From positions 306,331 to 370,330 of the forward strand of contig JAGFNQ010001124.1 in the NCBI GenBank assembly GCA_024364735.1: 64,000 bases of DNA, in the 5' to 3' direction. The notes under the pieces were generated by a model. That model had not been told where the DNA came from, ran no database searches, and saw only the letters and a program-made list of their open reading frames with translations. Source of the DNA: Boesenbergia rotunda. Taxonomy: Eukaryota > Streptophyta > Magnoliopsida > Zingiberales > Zingiberaceae. Position 1 is the first letter of the stretch; every line of letters starts with the position of its first letter. The position numbers and the translations under genes are program-made. This document shows positions 1-9,272 of the stretch, piece after piece.

Positions 1-382
1 GTGTCATATAAACCAATGCTGGGGATGCATTGTGGTTTGGTATGGGCAGAGACATCAAGAGGAGGTCAAAATTAAGACTTTAAGTTAATGTTCAATTGAA
101 CCATTTAGATAGTTTTGTGTCAATCTTGGGATTAGTGATAGATATATTTTTAAATGTATTTGTCCCAAGTAGATACGGGTACCACAAACCTCTCCACAAA
201 ATTTAAAAATTTTTAGAGATTTGTGGAATTTCTTGTGCATTTCTGAAGTTGGGTCAAAAATGTTGAAAATGTAGGGTACCAATCGACTGATGCAGAGAGC
301 AATTGACTGGTACAGTTCGATCCAGAAACTAGGATTTAGCAAAAGGGTTGAAAATGAGAAACATCTCAAAACCAACTGAATT

Positions 383-1387
383 AGGAGTGATTATGGTGGA
401 AAGTTTGAAAATTCAAACTTCTCTAACTTTTGTTTAGGAAATAGGTACAAACATAAATTTTCATGTTCAAGAACACCACAACAAATTGGGGATGTAGAAA
501 GAAGTGCATCGGAGGATGAAAGAGGCAATGATAATCATGAAGTGGATGAGTCCATAACCTCTAGGACTTTAAGACAACATCAAGATCATCCTATTAACAA
601 AATAGTTGGAGATGTTGAACAAGGAGTAAGAGCTAGATCCTATTTTAGAGAACATGCTAGTCAAATTGCTTTAATAACACAACTAGAGCCAAAGTCAATT
701 GATGAAGCCTTAGTTGTTGCAGATTGGATTCTAGCAATGCAAGAAAAGTTAAACCAATTTGAAAGAAGTGAAGTATGAGAATTAGTTCCAAGGCCCAATG
801 ATAGTACAATTGTCACAACAAGATGGGTCTTTAGGAATAAATTGGATGATCAAGGGAGAGTTACTAGGAACAAGGCTAGATTGGTAGCTAGGGGTTTCAA
901 TGAAGTTGAGGGACTTAACTATGATGAAACTTATGCTCCCGTAGCTAGATTGGAGTCCATCCGGATTTTTTTAGGATATGCCACCCACATGGGTTTTAAA
1001 CTTCATCAAATGGATGTGAAATCGACATTTCTTAATGGGTTTATTAAGGAGGAAGTGTATGTAGAACAACCACCCAGTTTTAAAAACATAGATTACCCTA
1101 ATCATATTTATAAATTGAGGAAAGCGTTATATGGGTTGAAACAAGCTTCCCGAACTTTGTATGAAAGGCCTTCATCTTTCTTAGTTTCCAAGGGGTTTAG
1201 AAAGGAAAAAATTGATCCAACTTTATTTCTTAAATCTAAGGATAAGGATATTTTTGTAGCCCAAATTTATGTGGATGACATCATTTTTGGGTTAACAAAT
1301 AATGAGTTCCTTCATGAATTTATCAAGCACATGAAAAATGAGTTTGAAATGAGTCTTGTTGGGGTGTTAGATGTATCACATTATTGA
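383..1387 (+). pseudogene. Ty1/copia integrase-reverse transcriptase remnant
   Basis: One frame runs from 383. Its first part is the end of the copia integrase core (RSDYGGKFEN.., then SRTPQQIGDVER, a variant of the usual PQQNG.VER motif). It passes with no intervening integrase C-terminus into the linker that normally precedes RT, so an internal deletion has fused the two. At 776-778 a TGA stands where this family normally has Trp (..V-stop-ELVPRP). RT then continues: RNKARLVARGF, ETYAPVARLESIR, HQMDVKSTFLNG, LYGLKQASR and the catalytic YVDDIIFG box. The frame is lost after EFEMSLVG, before the rest of RT and RNase H. In life this would be the Pol polyprotein copying and integrating the element; here it is dead. 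Confidence 0.9.
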
Positions 1388-2353
1388 AAATAGACCAACT
1401 ATGGGGAAAGTAAATGTTTAATTAATAGACATCTTACCCATAGATCATAGTTGGATATTTCAGATAATTTGAAAGTATTTTTGTGTTTTATTTGCTATAA
1501 CATAAGTTTGTGAAACACATAATTTCAAAACTAGGATGAAAGTTTGGTACAAAGTTGGATGTTTTTCAAAAATTTGAGCTTTAAGTCAAAAAGTCAAACA
1601 TGTTTAGATTTTTCATGAAAATATATTTTTCTCTGATAGAATACATCATAAGAAACATGCTTGCAAAATTTCATGATTTTTTGAATTTTATGGAATTAAT
1701 TATGGGTTTCTGAATTTTGGCTTAGAGGCTGAAAATGTTCAGATTGAGCCGTATTAGTCGACTGCTTCTGTGGGTTTGCAGTTCGAAGGCACCAGTCGAC
1801 TGGTAACTATCTCAGTCGACTGATGTAGGCTGAAATTGTATTTTAGCAATGGGAAAGAGTCGTGATGGTGTAAAACAAGTGTATAATCTTATGGGGGGTT
1901 AGTACACTTTATTTATGATCGTTAAAGGTTAAAGGATCTATTGTTGGAGTCCTTTTGATGTGTGAAAAAGGGGGAGAAGTGTTAGGTTTAAGCGGGAAAT
2001 CAAAACACGTCTTTGCAAAAATCCTAGGTCAAGAGGGAGCTTAGGTAAAGGGTGAGCATTATTGCTCATTTGATGGCAAAGGGGGAACCTTGGGAAGGTT
2101 CTTAAAAAGCCTTTGTAAGTCCAATATGGGGGAGCCTCGGAGAGGTTCTTAACAAGCCCAGTTTGGTAAAAGTTCTAAACTCATTGGGGAGGTTTAGGTG
2201 TAGGGATGCCTTATGATAAGATCCATGCATGTTTGCATTACATATACATTGGCGGTATAAGTCCAATGTGAAGCCTTGGCAACGTAAGTCCAAATAGTTG
2301 TTAGCATTGTATTTGCTATTTGTTTTCCTAACTTAAACGTATTGCCAAGCATC
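1388..2353 (+). other. 3' noncoding region of copia-1
   Basis: No coding sequence is recognised between the RT remnant and the polypurine tract. The region carries GTCGACTG-type palindromes at about 1757-1830 and short repeated phrases ending in '..aacctt(gg)..ggttctt' near 2085-2150. The same organisation occurs upstream of the polypurine tract of copia-B (31.6-33.38 kb), so this is a shared noncoding module of the family. Confidence 0.65.
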
Positions 2354-2367
2354 AAAAAAGGGGAGAT
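2354..2367 (+). other. Polypurine tract of copia-1
   Basis: AAAAAAGGGGAGAT lies directly before the LTR start TGTTGGGGC. This is the expected plus-strand primer position and fixes the element as plus-strand. Confidence 0.85.
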
Positions 2368-2978
2368 TGTTGGGGCAATCTATGGTCCGGAGTGACCATG
2401 TGTTTTGATGTTTGGGCAAAAGGTTTAAGTTAGGTTTACTCTTATGTTTGATATGTGTATTTGAGTGTGCAGGTTTGCAGGATACACATGGACTTAGCTG
2501 GACGTCTTCGGGTCCGATAAAGGATGGAATGGGGAGACGAGCCGTGGGCTTGCATGCATCCGAGGGACCGTGGACAAAGCAAGGACGATGAGCCGAGGGA
2601 AGCACACTTTGAGGCATACGTGAAGGGTGGCATGGGGAGACGAACCGTGGGCTTACATGCATCCGAGGGACAAGAGCCGAAGTCGAAGAATGCTTGAAGG
2701 CAACAGGTCGAGGCTGCTGGAAGCAGGAACGATGAGCCGAGAGAAGCGCACTTCGAGGCATACGCGAAGGATGACATGGGAGACGGCCTGTGGGCTTGCA
2801 TGCATCCGAGGGACGAGAGCAGAAGTCGAAGAGGGCTTGAAGCAACAGGTCGAGGCTGCTAGATGAAGAGTCAGCTAAGTCATGAGGATTCCAGTGCTGA
2901 GAGAATTGTACTCAAGAAGGAAAATCCTAGGGTTCGAGTGCTGAGAGAATTGTACTTGGGAAGGGAAACCGTAGGTAG

Positions 2979-3121
2979 CAGTCGACTGGTGCTTGGATCA
3001 GTCGACTGATGAAGAGCACAGAAAGATCAGTCGACTGGTGTCGACCAGAAGTTGAATCATCAGGCTGTGACATTCAAATTCATGAGGACCAGTCGACTGG
3101 TGCTAGCACCAGTCGACTGGT
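2979..3121 (+). repeat. CAGTCGACTG palindrome cluster in LTR U3
   Basis: CAGTCGACTGG-type palindromes recur several times over about 140 bp (2979, 2999, 3028, 3090, 3109), some with diverged flanks. They end about 25 bp before the TATA-like box. Equivalent clusters sit at the same place in the LTRs at 4099-4261, 29404-29594 and 33872-34061. Confidence 0.8.
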
Positions 3122-3144
3122 AACAGTCAGAACAATATCGAGCA

Positions 3145-3153
3145 CTATTTAAG
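3145..3153 (+). promoter_or_regulatory. TATA-like box of copia-1 LTR
   Basis: CTATTTAAG is followed by GAGGACTC and lies just downstream of the palindrome cluster. The position and sequence are conserved in three sister LTRs. Inferred core promoter of the element. Confidence 0.55.
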
Positions 3154-3493
3154 AGGACTCGTTTTTTACTGTTTCTTCTTGGCGAAACAAGCTTGGATAA
3201 AACCTGTTAGTAGCCTAAACGTGCTCAAAGGTTGTCAAGGGATTGTGGCAAGGTTTCTCCACCCACAAGGAGCGACAAGAGCTAGCTGGAGGTGCTCCGG
3301 GGAGTCATCCACCTTAGGATCGGGATCATCCACCTTATGGAAAGCCATGGAGAAGGAGCTTTATCTTCGAACCACGTAAACGGTTTGTGTTAGCGATTGT
3401 TTTAGTTTTCCGCTTTCGCACTCTAACATTGTAGGAAGGAAAATCAAAAAGTAGCTATTTACCCCCTTCTAGCTAAACGGCAAGGTCCCAACA

Positions 3494-3773
3494 CACCAGA
3501 CACGGGTTGCTAAACTCCATGCCCGATAGAAGGCTCCTACCCCGCTGGTAGGCTGGGTCCTGTTGGAAGTCCCCTAACTCCGGAGGGACGGCCAAGTGTT
3601 CCCTCCAGCGAACAGGGCTAAAGGGACGTTGGAGCAGACGAATGAAGAAGGATTGCTCCTCCCATCCCTTGTGGGAGGAAGGAAGACCTCCTATGAACCT
3701 ATAGCTAGGTCAGGCCGTGAAACTGAAGGCCCCCCTGGACATCATGGTAGGGATAAAGAAAAAGCGAAAGAAG
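3494..3773. other. Unassigned spacer between two copia LTRs
   Basis: 280 bp between the end of one LTR (CCCAACA) and the start of the next (TGTTGGA). It is moderately GC-rich and has no ORF with recognisable homology. It may be old flanking DNA or another degraded element. Confidence 0.5.
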
Positions 3774-4098
3774 TGTTGGAGCAATCTAGGTACCTTGGGT
3801 TTTGATGTTTGAGCAAAGATTTAAGTTAGGATTATTGTTGTATTTAATATGTATTGTGAGTATGCAGGATACAGGTACAACAAAGGAGAAAAGTTCAAGT
3901 GGCATCTTGGCAATGGAAGACCCCACAACAAGGATCGAGGCCGAAGGAAGCACCAGAAGGCAAGGCGTGAAGGATAGAGAGGCATCCGAGGGATGCAAGG
4001 CTGATGGAGGAGGCTAGAAGACTAGGTCTAGGTTGGTCGGGCGAGGATGAGTGCTGAGGGGCTATACTCAAGGTTGAAACCCTAGGTTTAGGGTTTTG

Positions 4099-4261
4099 GC
4101 AGTCGACTGTTGCGTGTAGCAGTCGACTGGTGTTGGGCACAGAAAGATCAGTCGATTGATCTTCTATGCAGTCGACTGATGTCGGCTGGAATTTGAACGT
4201 TGGGTTGTAACGTTCGAATCCAAGTGGATCTGTTGATTGGTGCCAACACCAGTCGACTGGT
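4099..4261 (+). repeat. CAGTCGACTG palindrome cluster (copia-2 LTR)
   Basis: Five or six copies of AGTCGACTG(G/T) or near variants, the last just upstream of the TATA-like CTATTTAAG at 4287. Confidence 0.75.
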
Positions 4262-4286
4262 AACAACTGTTTTAGGGTCGAGCGAT

Positions 4287-4295
4287 CTATTTAAG
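4287..4295 (+). promoter_or_regulatory. TATA-like box of copia-2 LTR
   Basis: CTATTTAAG followed by AGAGC, in the same relative position as in the sister LTRs. Confidence 0.5.
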
Positions 4296-4659
4296 AGAGC
4301 TCCGTTTGGTTGAGCAAAGGTTGACGAAATAAGCTTGGGTAAAGCTTATTAGTAGTCTACAAGTGCTCAGGTGTTGTTGCAAGGTTGTGGTGAGGTTTCT
4401 CCACCCAAAAGGAGTGACGTGATCTAGTTGGAGGCTTTCCGGGGAGTCATCCACCGACGGATCAGGATCATCCACCTTAAGGACAGCCGTGGAGTAGGAG
4501 TATTATTTCCGAACCACGTAAATGTTTGGTGTTAGCATTGTTTTAGTTTGTAGTTTAAGTTTCCGCTTATGCTTGCTAACACGTGTAGGATGAAACCGGC
4601 GAATCAAGTGGGTGATCGACTATTCACCCCCTCTAGCCGCACGCACCGGTTCCAACAAG

Positions 4660-4670
4660 TGGTATTAGAG
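4660..4670 (+). other. Primer-binding site, initiator Met-tRNA type
   Basis: TGGTATTAGAG, one mismatch from TGGTATCAGAG, two bases after the LTR. The following leader, 'actaaccgccgag..gctagag', matches the leader after the copia-B primer site (29990-30030), proving the family relationship. Confidence 0.8.
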
Positions 4671-4753
4671 TCGGGGTCACTCGTCTAGGGACTAACCGCC
4701 GAGAAGCAAAGGCGCTAGAGGAAGATGTATTCGGAAGGTCGCTAGGATGGGAT

Positions 4754-5539
4754 ACTCAATCCACCTCCATCATTTCCACTTTCGAGTGGTTCCAGCGACG
4801 ATCCACGAACGTCGCGGTCTCGTCCCTCGTCGCTGTCTGCGAGTACTTCTCCGTGCTTGACCAAGTCCGTAGCATCGCTGAGGGTTACTGGACCACCCTC
4901 ATCGGCGAGATGGAGGACATCAACCCCTACGTGCGAGCCATCAACCAGGGCATTCTCGCCTACGCGCCTTGCTCCGTCGTGATTCTTGTCGACCGCGGCC
5001 ATCTGGTTGGCCACGAGTCCAAGCTCGCCAGTCACGTGGCGCTCCTCTTCTTCGGCGGTCTCGATGGCCGCGAAGCGCTCCTTTGCGCCAGCCAATTCAC
5101 GAAGCCTCCAGGGGTCCACCTCACGGTGGTGCGATTCATGGTCGACGACAAGCAATCACACGCGGCGGCCAAGGGTGATGCCGGGGATATTGGGTGAGAG
5201 AGTGGAGCGCCGAATCGACGACGAGTACATAAGGGAGTTCAGGCGGCAGTTCGCAAGCCACGCGACGGTGACGTACACAAGAGGGAGGTGCAGGACTGCC
5301 AGGGGACGGTGGCGGCCATCAAGGAGATGGGAGGCAAACATAACCTGTACATAGTGTGTAGGGCGGCGGGGGGAGAGTCGGCGGCGGAGCTAGTGGAGGG
5401 TCTGTGGAACTTCATAGAATTGTGGGAGTTGGGGCCGATTGGGACATGTTGGTGTCGGCGGAATTCTCTCTTGGTGCAGCAGTACGCGTGGGACATGGAT
5501 GAGGGGTCGAGCCGGAGGAAGAGATTGAGGGTGGGCTAG
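4754..5539 (+). pseudogene. Cation/H+ exchanger (CHX family) C-terminal fragment
   Basis: CHX proteins are plant monovalent cation/proton antiporters with about 12 membrane segments and a long cytosolic C-terminus. Only the C-terminus is present. Diagnostic pieces are EMEDINPYVRAINQGILAYA, APCSVVILVDRG, VALLFFGGLDGREAL and PPGVHLTVVRFMVDD (frame of 4853-5197), RRIDDEYIREFRRQFA (frame of 4986-5354), and ELGPIG plus LLVQQY near the end (frame of 5288-5539). Two frame changes (about 5190 and 5290) and loss of the transport domain make it a pseudogene. The usual LPFHK-type stretch before EDINP is degraded. It begins roughly 85 bp after the copia-2 primer site, which suggests capture by, or recombination with, that element. 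No introns are visible in the piece. Confidence 0.8.
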
Positions 5540-5831
5540 TATAGCTCAAAGCACCGATAATCACGATGATTGAGAATGTAAGAGGTTGGGAGAAGAGACT
5601 TAGAATGCAAGAGGTTGGGGGGAAGACTTTTTACACAGAGTGCAGGGATTTATACCCCACCAACCCTGTGGCTCGAACCCAAAATCATAGTGGCAATCTA
5701 TCAATCCCTTACCATCTCAGCTATGCCCGTGGAGGTAATTTGGATAGAATGGAGTTCTATATTTTTTCGGCTGTTTCACCCAAATCAATAGATATTTTTT
5801 GAAATTATCAAATTATTTGGTATAGTTTAAA
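5540..5831. other. Intergenic / former CHX 3' flank
   Basis: No gene is recognised. A short direct repeat, 'aatg(t/c)aagaggttgggaga', occurs near 5574 and 5606. It ends at the TSD of the MITE beginning at 5832. Confidence 0.5.
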
Positions 5832-6216
5832 GAGTAATGATACGTATAGTGAAAGTGAATATCTCAGTGAAAACTTTGACCATCAATCGGCGGCACGTCC
5901 GACGTCTGATTGCTGAGCCGACACTACCAACAGCCTCCGACCGCCGTCCCGAACCAAACTATACCCTAGGGGACACGGTGAACCTGTCGAGGATCGCCGC
6001 AATTGCGATCTCGCATTATTCACCGTCGATTCGACGGGTTCACCGTTGCCGCCAATCCTGACGGGTTCACCGTGACCCCTAGGGTATAGTTTGGTTCGAG
6101 GCGGCGGCTGGAGGCCGCCGGTAGTGTCCGATCAACAATCAGACATCGGACGTGTCACCGAGTGACGATCAAAGTTTTCACTGAGATATTCACTTTCACT
6201 GTACGTATCATTTCTC
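5832..6216. mobile_element. Mutator-like (MULE) foldback MITE
   Basis: A 385-bp element that is almost entirely two inverted arms of roughly 170 bp. The left arm begins GAGTAATGATACGTATAGTG; the right arm, read in reverse, begins GAGAAATGATACGTACAGTG. The arms stay paired through CCAAACTATACCCTAGGGG. It is flanked by perfect 9-bp direct repeats TAGTTTAAA (5823-5831 and 6217-6225). A 9-bp TSD plus long TIRs is characteristic of Mutator-like elements. There is no transposase, so it is non-autonomous. Confidence 0.88.
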
Positions 6217-6446
6217 TAGTTTAAAATATCAAATCAGTATCTTAAAAAATTATCAAATCTTATATTTAATTTTTATTTTATTCATAATTGATGATAAAAA
6301 AATCAAATCGATTTCTATTTTAAAATCAATAGATTAATTATTTTACCAATCTAATCGATTTCACATAATTTCGAAAACTTTAATTTAAAATTCCTAAAAA
6401 CTCGATAGATTGATTTACTTATTTTTTACACCGTTATGTTAAAACA

Positions 6447-6640
6447 TAAAATAGATTTGGAACAAAACAAGTTAATGGATTATAATATAAACTAGAAAAA
6501 ATAAAAATAAATTCAACGCAGGTGAGCAGAAAAAACACAAGTCTAAAATAGATTTGGAACAAAACTAGTTGATGGACTATACTATCAACTAGAAAAAATA
6601 AAAATAAATCCAATATAGATGAGCAGAAAAAACACAAGTC
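6447..6640. repeat. Two-copy 97-bp tandem duplication
   Basis: Copies at 6447-6543 and 6544-6640 share 'taaaatagatttggaacaaa', an A-rich middle and 'gagcagaaaaaacacaagtc', with scattered substitutions. Confidence 0.85.
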
Positions 6641-6839
6641 ATTCAATCAGAAAAAATCGTAATTTCAACAAATCATTCATAACATTCGATATTACATAAA
6701 TATTAAATAAAAATAAACAAATCAATTTACAATCGAAAAAAATAAATAAATCAATTCCCAATCTTTCAATATAAATATTACAATTTGTCCCAAAATCAAA
6801 AGTCATCTCCTTTTCAATGGCAACTTTGGTTCGGATAAA

Positions 6840-7110
6840 TCTGAGATAGGACATGAGGAGAAGAAAGTAAGAGAAAAGAAAAAAAAAGAAAAAAAGAGAG
6901 GAAGAGAACGATAAGGGGTGGAGGAGTTCGGACGAACGAGCAAGGAGGAAGAGGAGAAATAAGTACTGAGAAGAAGGAGGAGAAGAAAGGAAGGAGAAAA
7001 GAAAAAGGAGAAAGAGAAGAATGAGAAGGAAAAGGTATGAGCGGGTGGGCTAGGCAAGAAGAGGGGCAGAGAAGAGAAGGAGAAGAAAAGGAAGGAGACG
7101 GGGCTGAGCT
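6840..7110. repeat. Purine-rich low-complexity tract
   Basis: About 270 bp in which the plus strand is almost wholly G and A (gagaagaaag.., aggaggagaag..), with few pyrimidines. ORFs on the opposite strand are Ser/Phe/Leu-rich artefacts. Confidence 0.8.
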
Positions 7111-7343
7111 ATCTGGAAAAAAAGGATGGAATGGAAAGGAATGAGTTTAGTAATAACAGGGATTGAGTTATAAAATTAGGAGTATCAAACTCCTATTTTA
7201 ATTCTGATTTTTGTCTAATAAATAATAATGAGAATGAAATATATTGTATTCAAATTCCAATCACCTAAATCTATCTAATCAAATACCCTTTAGTTTTGTA
7301 ATTCTTATGCAGTTATCAAAGTGGAAGGTGCCCCCATTAAAAG

Positions 7344-7407
7344 GTTTCAAAAGGAGGCCAACCCTAACTAAATCTCGTAAATTGTTTCAAAAGGAGGCCA
7401 ACCCTAA
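7344..7407. repeat. 24-bp direct repeat, 40-bp spacing
   Basis: 'gtttcaaaaggaggccaacc' plus 'ctaa' occurs at 7344 and again at 7384. Confidence 0.8.
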
Positions 7408-7850
7408 TTATATCTGATCCGAGCTGATTGGTAACTGCCCTCCTTCCGTTGTTCGCTCATCTAGAGAGGTGGGAAATTTTTATGAAGTTGGATAAGTTAT
7501 TCTAGATTCATTTATTATTTGATTGTATTTTTGCTCTTCCAACATTTATCCGGATTTAGAATGCGAAAATGAAAATAAGTGCTTAATATATAAAATTAAA
7601 ATTAAAATATGAATATGATACTTTTAAATTTATAAGTTAATCCTTATTAAATAATCATTAAATTATAAAATTTTTAATCAAAATTTATTATTATTTTCGT
7701 TATCTAATCTATACCAACCGTCGCTGAGTGTGCCCACGCGTTAGCCACAGGCGGCAGCGGTTAGCGTCACAGTCGGCGGAGCAAGACGTTAGCACAAACG
7801 GCCTTTTCCAACTCGCTCATTCAGAGAGTTCGGAGCAAGACGTTAGCAGA
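7408..7850 (+). promoter_or_regulatory. Upstream region and probable 5' UTR of the CCR-like gene
   Basis: AT-rich to about 7715, then abruptly GC-rich. An 18-bp phrase, CGGAGCAAGACGTTAGCA, is present twice (about 7776 and 7830), the second ending three bases before the ATG at 7851. No convincing TATA box was chosen; 'tatataaaa' near 7589 is a candidate only. An in-frame ATG at 7728 exists, but the 41 residues it would add are not like the family. Confidence 0.4.
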
Positions 7851-9217
7851 ATGGAGAACGTCGTTTGCGTCACTGGCGGCAGCGGTTTCATCGGTTCATG
7901 GCTCGTCCGACTCCTGCTCGACCGTGGCTACACCGTCCAAGCTACCGTCATGCGCCTAGGTCTGTACTCCTCCTCTTCCCTGCCTCCGCCTCCGCCTCCC
8001 CTCCCTCTTTCCACCTTCTCTTTACCTAACTTCTGTAGGAGACGAGGCCGAGACGGCGCACCTACGATCCCTCCTGGCGCCTCCAATCGCCTTCGCCTCT
8101 TCCAGATCGACCTCCTCGATCCGGACTCCATCGTCGCAGCCATCAGCGGCGTCTCTGGCGTGTTCCACCTCGCCTCGCCTTGCATCATTACTCGCGTTCA
8201 GGATCCCCAGGTCCATAGTTTCCCTTCCAGATCGCCTCCTCCCTTTTCTAACCCCGTTTCCTTTCTGATCAGAGGGAAATACTAGATCCAGCGGTGACGG
8301 GAACTCTCAACGTTCTCCGCGCGGCCAAGGAGAGTGGAGTGCGCCGGGTTGTCGTTACATCGTCGACCTCTGCCATCATCCCCAGTCCTGGATGGCCAGC
8401 CGATCAGGTCAAGGACGAGAGCTGCTGGTCCGACCTTGACTACTGTCGGCAGAAAGAGGTGAGAATTTAAGATCACATCACAAGCCCTAAGTCTTCAAGC
8501 AGATGCTGTGCTGCAGTTATCACCTTCTGAGTGATGGTTTTGGTCGTTGTCCCTCTTCAGTTATGGTATCCGATGTCCAAGACAATGGCCGAGAAGGCAG
8601 CTTGGGAATTCGCAAAAGAGAATCGTTTGGACGTGGTGGTGGTCAATCCTGGGGCGGCGTTGGGACCGATCATTCCGCCAACGATCAACTCCAGCATGAC
8701 TGTACTCGTGCAACTTCTTGAAGGTCATGAATTGTCATTCACGGTCACTATAAATCTCAGGTTTCTGAACATGTTCAAAGAATCTCTCTAGCTTATCATG
8801 ATCATGACGTTGTCATTCACTGATCAGTGTAAATCACATATTTCATACAATGCTCAAAGAATCTATCTTGCTTTTAGGTTTGTATTGTGCAAATACTAAT
8901 ATATAATCATCTATATGCTCCTGGTCTGATCGTCTCCCGTGTCCCACTCGCGCAAGTCCCCCCCGCGACACCATCCGCCGAGCCGCCCCCAAACTATAAC
9001 CTAGGGGGGGGGGGGGGTGAAGGGTAGGTGAGTCGGCGTATTGATGCGATACATGGGTGGGGAAAATATAATAGGGGGGGTGAGTGGGGGAATAGGTATG
9101 GTAACCGTATATCAGTCGATCACTATCCGCTTCGCCGAAACAAATATATAGGTACCGTGGCGGTGACCGCACGTGATGGTCACGACTGATCACGTGGTCG
9201 CACGGTCGAAGATTATA

Positions 9218-9272
<55 letters not shown>

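Larger units (their letters stand above)
1..3493 (+). mobile_element. Truncated, rearranged Ty1/copia retrotransposon (copia-1)
   Basis: The window opens inside this element. Visible in order: noncoding DNA with the family's GTCGACTG-type motifs (1-376), a fused integrase/reverse-transcriptase remnant (383-1387), about 1 kb of 3' noncoding DNA, a polypurine tract, and a 3' LTR with perfect 7-bp ends (TGTTGGG and CCCAACA). The 1-376 segment resembles the 3' noncoding DNA of copia-B (31.86-32.06 kb): it has the same 'caatcttggg..cccaagtagata' stretch, so its position upstream of integrase indicates rearrangement. No 5' LTR or TSD can be assigned. Not autonomous. Confidence 0.85.
2368..3493 (+). 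repeat. 3' LTR of copia-1
   Basis: The LTR begins TGTTGGGGCAATC and ends GGTCCCAACA, giving 7-bp inverted ends. It is about 1.13 kb, close to the 1.05-kb LTRs of copia-B, with which it shares the opening GCAATC..GGTCC..GTGACCATG, the palindrome cluster, a CTATTTAAG TATA-like box and a GGTTTCTCCACCCAC block. The 5' partner lies outside the window or is lost. Confidence 0.85.
3774..4657 (+). repeat. 5'-type copia LTR (copia-2)
   Basis: Begins TGTTGGAGCAATC and ends GGTTCCAACA (7-bp inverted ends), 884 bp. It is followed after two bases by a primer-binding site, so it acts as a 5' LTR. It shares the GCAATC opening, GTCGACTG palindromes, TATA-like box and GGTTTCTCCACCC block with the copia-1 and copia-B LTRs. 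No matching 3' LTR occurs downstream. Confidence 0.85.

Noticed and set aside
2333..2866. Overlapping ORFs on both strands (170, 119 and 79 aa)
   Set aside because: They lie inside the copia-1 LTR and recur as shadows in every related LTR (28997-29328, 33458-33795).
6434..7057. Phe/Ser-rich minus-strand ORFs
   Set aside because: Translations of the 97-bp duplication and the purine-rich tract; not protein-like.
7728..7850. Upstream in-frame ATG of the CCR-like gene as the start
   Set aside because: The added 41 residues have no family similarity and include the duplicated 18-bp phrase; the family N-terminus begins at 7851.
9213..9269. AT repeat as a promoter or matrix-attachment element
   Set aside because: A plain dinucleotide microsatellite within an intron; nothing supports a regulatory role.
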